A stretch of 11,430 nt of DNA, from NCBI GenBank assembly GCA_947629225.1, contig CANRCY010000033.1:1-11430 (forward strand), read 5' to 3'. This document shows, piece after piece, positions 9,401 to 11,430 of the stretch. The position numbers and the translations under genes are program-made. The notes under the pieces were generated by a model. It saw only the letters and a program-made list of their open reading frames with translations, made no database searches and was not told where the DNA came from. Positions within the stretch are counted from its first letter, which is position 1, and the number at the start of each line of letters is the position of its first letter. The stretch comes from an uncultured Clostridia bacterium. Its GTDB lineage: Bacteria; Bacillota; Clostridia; Christensenellales; Borkfalkiaceae.

Positions 9401-10722
9401 CAGACAAGAACGACATCGTCAAAGACCTGCACGTCTCGACGAAGCTCTATTCGATTATCAACCTCACGCTCGATTTGAATTGGCAGAATCCGCAGTCCGC
9501 AAACGACTATTCGGGCAACCAAACCGACCGCAAGTTCGCAGACGAGCTTGCAAGCAAGCAGAATGGTATCGGCGAAATGCTCGAAACGCACGACTTTGCA
9601 AGCGAACGCTTTATCGAGTATCAAAAGGGCACGATCAATTATTCCTACCATAAGTATAACGGCGGGGGAGACGTATCCTTGGGCGCTTCGGACGTCTACT
9701 ATCAGATGAGTGATCGGAAGATCTTGAATGAGCCGCACGTTCCCGACTTGAACGAGTATAACGATCAAGAGTTCTATCTTACATGGGACAACAATACGTT
9801 CTACCATAAGGGCGGGACGTTCCCGAATGGAGACCAAGTTAAGACCGCGACGCAAAAGGCGCACATGTACAACGTTACATTTGTGACGAGCAATGAGCAG
9901 GCGGGAACGCTTCCAAGCGGATATTCCTGGACGCAGGACGGAGACAATAAGTTCTTTACGGCGCAGATGAAGTACAATGCGACCGTCAAGTTCACCGCAA
10001 ACGGAACGACACAAAGTCGAACGGTCGATGGCAACTCGACGATCGAGCTTCCCGACGCAACACAGTTTCACAACGGCGCAGAGGGCGAGTGGAATCTCAA
10101 TTCGTTTGCGGTCGACAAAGCGGAATTTACGGCGTTCTATCCCTTGACCGTGCGCTATTACAGCGAGATCGGCTACAACGCGAGCCCGTCGCATGCGGCG
10201 AAAGAAAACTATGACGTAAAAGTCGAGGACAGCAATTATAAGCTCATCACGCCGACGGCGAACGGATATACCTTCCTCGGCTGGTTTACGCAAGAGGGCG
10301 GCAATTGGCGCGAGGCGAAGGAGATCGCAAGCTCGACGGTCATCGACGGCAAGCTCATGCTCAAAGTCGAGGCATTGTGGATGAAGAGCGGCTTCCTTAC
10401 GATACAGACGAGCAAGCAACAGAGAAGCGAATGGTATTTGAGAACGACTTATACGCATTCTGCAACTTTGACAGTCCATGAGGAATGTTTGGTCGGCGCA
10501 TTTGCTAAGGAAGCAGGGCTTGTAAAATCCTATCGTTATTGGCTTCATTTCGATAATAAGAAAGATACCCCTACAAGCTACGATCATAGCGGAAATACAT
10601 ATTCGGAAGATAAGATGTGGCCTGCGGGCTTTGACTATGCACATGGAAAGGTCGAGGCAACGTTCAAGTTAAATTCGGGATTCGAGTTTACCTATACGGA
10701 AACAACGATCGGACAATTCTAA
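1..10722 (+). CDS. Giant tandem-repeat surface protein with C-terminal InlB-type repeats (5' end outside window)
   Basis: The frame is open from base 1 to the TAA at 10720-10722, giving 3573 visible residues. The first candidate start inside it is a TTG at 16, but codons 1-5 (KLDLG) continue the same repeat-like sequence, so the gene runs in from the left and the real start is unseen. Domain order by residue: 1-150 diverged repeat end; 151-2334 twelve 182-aa repeats; 2335-2600 diverged repeat with a helical insert; 2601-3290 beta-rich region without a recognised family; 3291-3460 two InlB B-repeat-like modules, the second with GYTFLGWF and ending VEALW; 3461-3573 beta-rich tail. No LPXTG, SLH motif, polyhistidine or hydrophobic anchor is visible at the C-terminus, so any anchor or signal must be N-terminal. 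The repeats are acidic and nearly cysteine-free, which fits an exported protein. Adhesin stalk, envelope-spanning scaffold or ligand carrier are all possible; I do not recognise a named gene. The CDS is certain, the role is not. Confidence 0.95.
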   Translation, partial: KLDLGLEKDGISLAKTAELLYTDGEIFVTLDGIKVKADIEETLALLSGYFELPELSLPEAGALDLAKILNAVLSEEFASRFESTKSENLLVLLVEGTELLRAFGVEFDLGTVRLSVGDDALSVDALGAKIALTAGTEFDISTDGYVDILKYASTVIELIQSEVLHAEVAYKTEKLEISGTIDFDVKNVIAKANLTLTYNGIAKEIELIYKDNVIYITLDGLKLSAKVDEAIALVENFVAIPASDTDSQELINKLLSLNFGDVIKLSESNDTLTAAIDGTKLLEALGLTFDLGEATVKIGTDKIDLEVLGAKVVLTSGKPFEANTDNFIDVVKYAETVIELIQSDVLHANVSYKTDELSVTGTIDFDVKNVIAKADLTLTYGEIEKAIELIYKDGTIYITLDGLKLSAKVDEAIALVENFVEIPASDTDSKELINQLLSLNFGDVIKLSEENDTLTAAIDGTKLLKALGLTFDLGEATVKIGTDQIDLAVLGANVTLTSGKAFEANTDNFIDVIKYASTVIELIQSDVLHADVSYKTENLEIAGMIDFDVKNVIAKANLTLTYNGIAKEIEVIYKENTIYITLDGLKLSANVEEAIALVEKFVEIPANDTDSKELINNLLSLNFGEVIKLSESEDTLTAAIDGTKLLKALGLTFDLGEATVKIGNDQIDLAVLGANVTLTSGKAFEANTDNFIDVVKYAETVIELIQSEVLHADVAYKTEKLAIEGKIDFDVKEVIAKANLTLTYNGIAKEIELIYKDNTIYITLDGLKLSANVEQAIALVQKFVEIPANDTDSKELINQLVSLNFGEVIELSESEDTLTAAIDGTKLLKALGLTFDLGEATVKIGNDKIALEVYGANVTLTSGKSFEANTDNFIDVVKYASTVIELIQSEVLHADVAYKTEKLEIAGTIDFDVKELIAKAKLTLTYDGITKSIELIYKEGTIYITLDGLKLSANVEQAIGLVENFVEIPEGDTDSKELINNLLSLNFGDVIKLSESEDALTAAIDGTKLLEALGLKFDLGQATVKIGASDISLEVLGAEVTLTSGKPFEANTDNFIDVVKYAETVIELIQSEVLHVDVSYSTDKLEIAGTIDFDVKNVIAKANLKLAYNGIAKEIELIYKENAIYITLDGLKLSANVEEAIALVENFVAIPANDKNSKGLINKLLSLNFGEVIKLSESEDTLTAAIDGTKLLKALGLTFELGEATVKIGNDQIDLAVYGANVTLTKGNAFEANTDDFIDVVKYASTVIELIQSEALHADVAYKTEKLEIAGTIDFDVKNVIAKANLTLTYGEISKKIELIYLNNNIYVTLDGLKLLANVEQAIGLVEKFVEIPANDTDSKELINNLLSLNFGEVIKLSESEDTLTAAIDGTKLLEALGLTFELGEATVKIGNDQIDLAVFGANFTLTKGEQFEANTDDFIDVVKYASTVIELIQSEVLHADVSYSTEKLSVTGTIDFDVKNVIAKANLTLTYNGIAKVIELIYKDSVIYITLDGLKLSAKVEEAIALVEKFVEIPENDTDSKELINQLLSLNFGEIIKLSEENDTLTAAIDGTKLLEALGLKFDLGEATVKIGNDQIDLAILGANVTLTAGAPFDISTDGYIDVVKYAETVIELIQSEVLHADVSYNTEKLEIVGTLDFDIKNVIAKANLTLTYNGIAKIIELIYKDSVIYITLDGLKLSAKVEEAVALVENFVAIPASDTDSKELINNLLSLNFGEVIKLSESDDTLTAAIDGTKLLEALGLTFELGEATVKIETDKIDLAVLGANVTLTKGAEFKANTENFIDVVKYASTVIELIQSEVLHANVSYKTDNLEIAGTIDFNVKNVIAKANLTLTYSGITKEIELIYKDNTIYITLDGLKLSANVEQAIALVEKFVEIPASDTDSKELINNLLSLNFGEVIKLSESDDSLTAAIDGTKLLEALGLTFDLGEATVKIGNEQIDLAVLGANVTLTSGKAFEADTDDFIDVVKYASTVIELIQCEVLHANVAYKTDELTVVGTIDFDVKELVAKANLKLTYNGIAKEIELIYKDSTIYITLDGLKLSANVEQAIVLVENFVEIPENDTDSKELVNKLLSLDFGEVIKLSESEDTLTAAIDGTKLLEALGLKFDLGQATVKIGTDKIDLAVLGANVTLTSGTQFEANTENFIDVVKYAETIIELIQSDVLHANVSYKTDKLEIVGTIDFDIEQVLAKANLTLTYNGIAKSIELIYKDSTIYITLDGLKLSANVEQAIGLVQKFVEIPANDTDSKELINNLLSLNFGEIIKLSEENDTLTAAIDGTKLLEALGLTFDLGQAQVRIDTNQIALEVLGANVTLTKGEKFDASTDGFIDLAPVLEKIGKIVQNGGLELRGILTLDTENGEIVLEIRRAAISWKDGFKLYLDATLSLAGTAHDVKLYADKTMAKIVYGNVGVEIVYEEVKGLEAKFLQVYDRIADIVNGSFKTESGALLPKAETMKELLTSLLGKVEDTTGTLGNESMQQLFNALQSSGSFLGAFDSVKESMLGSFDLSEILGSLVLSSVLNEGMATGCITAEYKGLKLGVSTAFAKLDESLPAMVQANISYAGEGISLRESTVYLCELTSFPEMPNITYLCYEDYCELLDFFGAAITTLAEKNVGLDLSGTVLSTDEKYSAVGGEKYTFDASVRFYAGTGEEGSFPITIDTINKSISVRSDMYLKLHLTLSSKVETGLWLDLIVMDMDPNGNADGKLDFFVSISKYEEGNGNRSPLSFYAPASEVKTLLSAACILLGVDNSILNDYLIEKGLSLETRSQLQSIGDSLQLASLISGLVGKNDEPAEFAEILEGTNREENLKRNYLSKFSFAPTRNENGAINGNTLTIALNGKAIYNDANAKDIELVLEKQGESFVSSRLTKVALSGVTSGSETFSFDLGFGYDEIQKEEKTRINVTHNFDGVERLITSIAKSATHTATDEEIISGEAKAHDYVLNKTFYIDGTANVSALSLVKAEIKVIAISVTIDEENKVAVNLRLEYDGKHVVVPLINGHSIVDITIKGGMVYMKRVQTSETKALYDKKFSESEYITIYRTTTLSNFFDDILKHLGFLLNFGDSIVSAIEKSEPAQPADTTALDYGALVGQYFVGYECKHQNGGEDTWTINLNGNALTDGVLGEIGITFTADKNDIVKDLHVSTKLYSIINLTLDLNWQNPQSANDYSGNQTDRKFADELASKQNGIGEMLETHDFASERFIEYQKGTINYSYHKYNGGGDVSLGASDVYYQMSDRKILNEPHVPDLNEYNDQEFYLTWDNNTFYHKGGTFPNGDQVKTATQKAHMYNVTFVTSNEQAGTLPSGYSWTQDGDNKFFTAQMKYNATVKFTANGTTQSRTVDGNSTIELPDATQFHNGAEGEWNLNSFAVDKAEFTAFYPLTVRYYSEIGYNASPSHAAKENYDVKVEDSNYKLITPTANGYTFLGWFTQEGGNWREAKEIASSTVIDGKLMLKVEALWMKSGFLTIQTSKQQRSEWYLRTTYTHSATLTVHEECLVGAFAKEAGLVKSYRYWLHFDNKKDTPTSYDHSGNTYSEDKMWPAGFDYAHGKVEATFKLNSGFEFTYTETTIGQF
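451..7002 (+). repeat. Coding tandem array: 12 units of 546 bp (182 aa)
   Basis: Units start at 451, 997, 1543, 2089, 2635, 3181, 3727, 4273, 4819, 5365, 5911 and 6457. Each begins with YA[SE]T[VI]IELIQ and ends near FIDVVK, and the period is exactly 546 bp throughout. Order within a unit: helix (1-10); two strands (14-34, LHAxVxYKTexLeI.GTIDFDV); strands around NLTLTY, IELIYK and IYITLDGLKLSA (42-75); helix (77-90, EEAIALVEKFVEI type); short helix DSKELINNLLSLNFG (96-110); the block LTAAIDGTKLL (122-132), invariant in all twelve; then strands ATVKI, IDLAVLGANVTL and a variable loop (163-175). Variation concentrates in loops near residues 46-54, 91-95 and 163-175. The last unit ends FIDLAP, leading into the diverged C-terminal part. 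Secondary structure is my reading of the sequence, not a computed prediction. Confidence 0.97.
7003..7800 (+). other. Diverged thirteenth repeat unit with helical insert
   Basis: Directly after the array the protein keeps the repeat pattern at low identity: a helix VLEKIGKIVQ, strands LELRGILTL, then LSLAGTAHDVKLYADKTMAK over the NLTLTYNGIAKSIELIYKD pattern, then VGVEIVYEEVKGLEAKFLQVY over the GLKLSANVEQAIGLVQKFV helix. About 80 residues (roughly 7321-7560) that look helical or linker-like, rich in S, L, G and E, replace the shorter 96-121 segment of the standard unit. The second half returns to strands (GCITAEYKGLKLGV) and ends in YEDYCELLDFF, which parallels the FIDVVKYA junction. The alignment is by eye, so the boundaries are approximate. 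Cysteines appear here (CITAEY, YLCEL, YLCYEDYCELL), in contrast to the array. Confidence 0.6.
7801..9870 (+). other. Beta-rich region of the giant protein without recognised domain
   Basis: About 690 residues join the repeat-related part to the InlB-like modules. The start (FFGAAITTLAEKNVGLDLSG) still looks like the helix plus strand opening of a repeat unit, and later stretches such as LTIALNGKAIYNDANAKDIEL, or the strands around IEVKAIS-like sequence near 8890-9050, carry similar alternating hydrophobic strands, so more diverged units may be hidden here. A loop of D-M-D-P-N-G-N-A-D-G-K-L-D (8092-8130) resembles a calcium-binding loop. Between roughly 9470 and 9860 the sequence becomes rich in N, Y, D, Q and G and looks like extended or linker sequence. 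I assign no function. Confidence 0.5.
9871..10380 (+). other. Two InlB B-repeat (Listeria-Bacteroides repeat) type modules
   Basis: The second module is the clearer: it runs from LTVRYYSEIGYN (10144) through NGYTFLGWFTQEGGNW (10261-10308) to STVIDGKLMLKVEALW (ending 10380). The GYTFxGWxT...GG core and the closing A-L-W are hallmarks of the InlB B-repeat family (Flg_new, PF09479), a small ubiquitin-like fold common in surface proteins of Firmicutes and Bacteroidetes. The first module (9871-10140), from NVTFVTSNEQAG to AEFTAFYP, has the same opening strand and a WNLNSF segment in place of GYTFLGWF, so it is a weaker member. Such modules usually occur in multiple copies in extracellular stalks. 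The family is identified from motif memory, not from a profile search. Confidence 0.75.
10381..10719 (+). other. C-terminal beta-rich tail of the giant protein, no sorting signal
   Basis: The last 113 residues after VEALW begin MKSGFLTIQT and end TYTETTIGQF. Many aromatic residues and alternating strands (LTIQTS, WYLRTTYTHSATLTV, SYRYWLHFD, KVEATFKL, FEFTYTE) suggest a compact beta domain. There is one cysteine (EECLVGAF). No LPXTG, positively charged tail or hydrophobic segment follows. By hand count GC falls to about 43 percent over 10441-10720, below the 45-65 percent of nearby 60-base stretches at 10141-10260. It could be a terminal binding or capping domain, but I do not recognise its family. 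Confidence 0.6.
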
Positions 10723-10727
10723 TTGAC

Positions 10728-10773
10728 AAAAAAAGCGCCCGAGCTGCGAATGCAGCTCGGGCGCGATCTTTTT
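10728..10773. terminator. Bidirectional Rho-independent terminator between convergent genes
   Basis: A perfect 13-bp stem, GCGCCCGAGCTGC (10735-10747) and GCAGCTCGGGCGC (10752-10764), closes a four-base GAAT loop. Seven A residues (10728-10734) precede it and five T residues (10769-10773) follow three bases after an extra GAT. On the + strand the T tract serves the giant gene, whose stop is at 10722. On the - strand the A tract becomes a T7 tract directly after the stem and serves ung, whose stop codon begins the gap at 10779. It fills nearly the whole 54-bp gap. The uridine tract is better for the ung direction. Confidence 0.93.
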
Positions 10774-10776
10774 CCC

Positions 10777-11430
10777 TTATTCATTCAAGTTCCAATCGAT
10801 GGGGGGAAGCCCGTGGGCTTTTAAGTATTCGTTCGTCTTGGAAAAGTGGCGGCAGCCGAAAAATCCGTTATAGGCGGACAGCGGCGAGGGGTGCGCGCAT
10901 TCCAAAATAAGGTGCTTTCTGCGGTCGATGAGCGCGGCTTTCTTCCTCGCGTTCCCGCCCCAGAGCAAAAAGACGAGGTGCTCCTTTTTGTCGCTCAAAA
11001 GCGAGATGACGCTGTCCGTAAACCAGCTCCAACCGCACCCCGCGTGGCTGTTTGCAGCATGCGCCCGAACGGAGAGCGAACTATTCAAGAGCAATACCCC
11101 CTCCTTTGCCCACTTGGTCAAATTGCCCGACTTGGGCGGCGGAAAACCGAGGTCGTCTTGGAGCTCTTTGAGCATGTTTTCGAGCGAGGGCGGCTTTCTC
11201 ACCCCGTCCTTGACCGAAAAACACAGCCCGTGCGCCTGCCCCGGCTCATGATACGGGTCTTGCCCCAAAAGCACGACCCGCACTTTATCATAGGGCGTGA
11301 AGCGGAAACAGTTGTACAGATCGTACATGTCGGGATACACTTCATGCGTCATATATTCCGATTTCAAAAATTCACGGATCTTTAAGTATCTCTCGTCCCG
11401 AAAGAGGGGAGAGAGCGGCTCGTTCCAATC
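10777..11430 (-). CDS. ung: Uracil-DNA glycosylase, family 1 (N-terminus outside window)
   Basis: This enzyme removes uracil from DNA by cleaving the N-glycosidic bond, the first step of base excision repair in the cytoplasm. The frame is open from the right edge to the TAA at 10779-10777, giving 217 visible residues. A TTG at 11367-11365 is not the start: upstream codons read DWNEPLSPLFRDERYLKIRE, the usual N-terminal helix of the family, so only a few residues are missing from the usual length of about 225. Visible motifs by residue in this fragment: water-activating loop GQDPYH (56-61, with catalytic Asp58 and thymine-excluding Tyr60); GLCFSV with the base-stacking Phe71; LLLN (113-116, uracil-recognising Asn); VFLLWG; DNA-intercalating HPSPLSA (180-186, catalytic His180); GFFGCRHFSKTNEYL; and the C-terminal DWNL. 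All key residues are present, so it should be active. It converges on the giant gene across a shared terminator; its promoter is outside the window. Confidence 0.97.
   Translation of the reverse strand, partial: DWNEPLSPLFRDERYLKIREFLKSEYMTHEVYPDMYDLYNCFRFTPYDKVRVVLLGQDPYHEPGQAHGLCFSVKDGVRKPPSLENMLKELQDDLGFPPPKSGNLTKWAKEGVLLLNSSLSVRAHAANSHAGCGWSWFTDSVISLLSDKKEHLVFLLWGGNARKKAALIDRRKHLILECAHPSPLSAYNGFFGCRHFSKTNEYLKAHGLPPIDWNLNE

Noticed and set aside
8404..10644. Antisense open frame of 746 codons
   Set aside because: It lies codon-for-codon opposite the giant gene, where stops would need sense TTA, CTA or TCA codons, which this gene rarely uses. The translation is rich in R, V and I and has no recognisable domain.
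10735..10764. Palindrome as an operator or attachment site
   Set aside because: Its place between two convergent stop codons, with an A tract before it and a T tract after it, fits a bidirectional terminator.
11365..11367. TTG start for ung
   Set aside because: The frame continues upstream to the window edge with the conserved N-terminal sequence of the UDG family.
10846..11385. Plus-strand open frame of 179 codons opposite ung
   Set aside because: It overlaps fully with a well-supported ung gene and shows no domain of its own.

Overview
The window holds two convergent genes separated by a 54-bp gap with a terminator hairpin. Almost all of it (1-10722, + strand) is the 3' part of one giant gene, open from the left edge without a break: at least 3573 residues, with the true start and any signal peptide lying upstream. 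The right end (10777-11430, - strand) is a nearly complete uracil-DNA glycosylase gene (ung) whose first few codons lie beyond the right edge.

The giant protein has five zones. Positions 1-450 are the end of a diverged repeat unit. Positions 451-7002 are twelve head-to-tail units of exactly 546 bp (182 aa), with no indel between them. Positions 7003-7800 are a diverged unit with an inserted helical stretch. Positions 7801-9870 are further beta-rich sequence that is only loosely related or unassigned. Positions 9871-10380 are two modules of the InlB B-repeat type (Listeria-Bacteroides repeat), followed by a 113-residue beta-rich tail that lacks an LPXTG motif or membrane anchor. The InlB-type modules, acidic beta-rich repeats and near absence of cysteine in the array suggest an exported, cell-surface or envelope protein. 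Its function is not known to me.

The source looks like a bacterium of moderate GC content. InlB B-repeat giants and a family-1 UDG of this type are common in uncultured gut Clostridia (for instance the Christensenellales/Borkfalkia group), but this placement is inference from style, not proof. There is no sign of phage, insertion sequence, CRISPR or tRNA. The two genes share only the terminator, and nothing suggests they work together.

The main interest is the array. Protein sequence is tightly kept while synonymous codons are scrambled between units. Variants are shared between units in a mosaic pattern, base composition steps at the array edges, and the unit's strand/helix pattern raises the testable idea of a chain of lipid-carrier-like beta modules.
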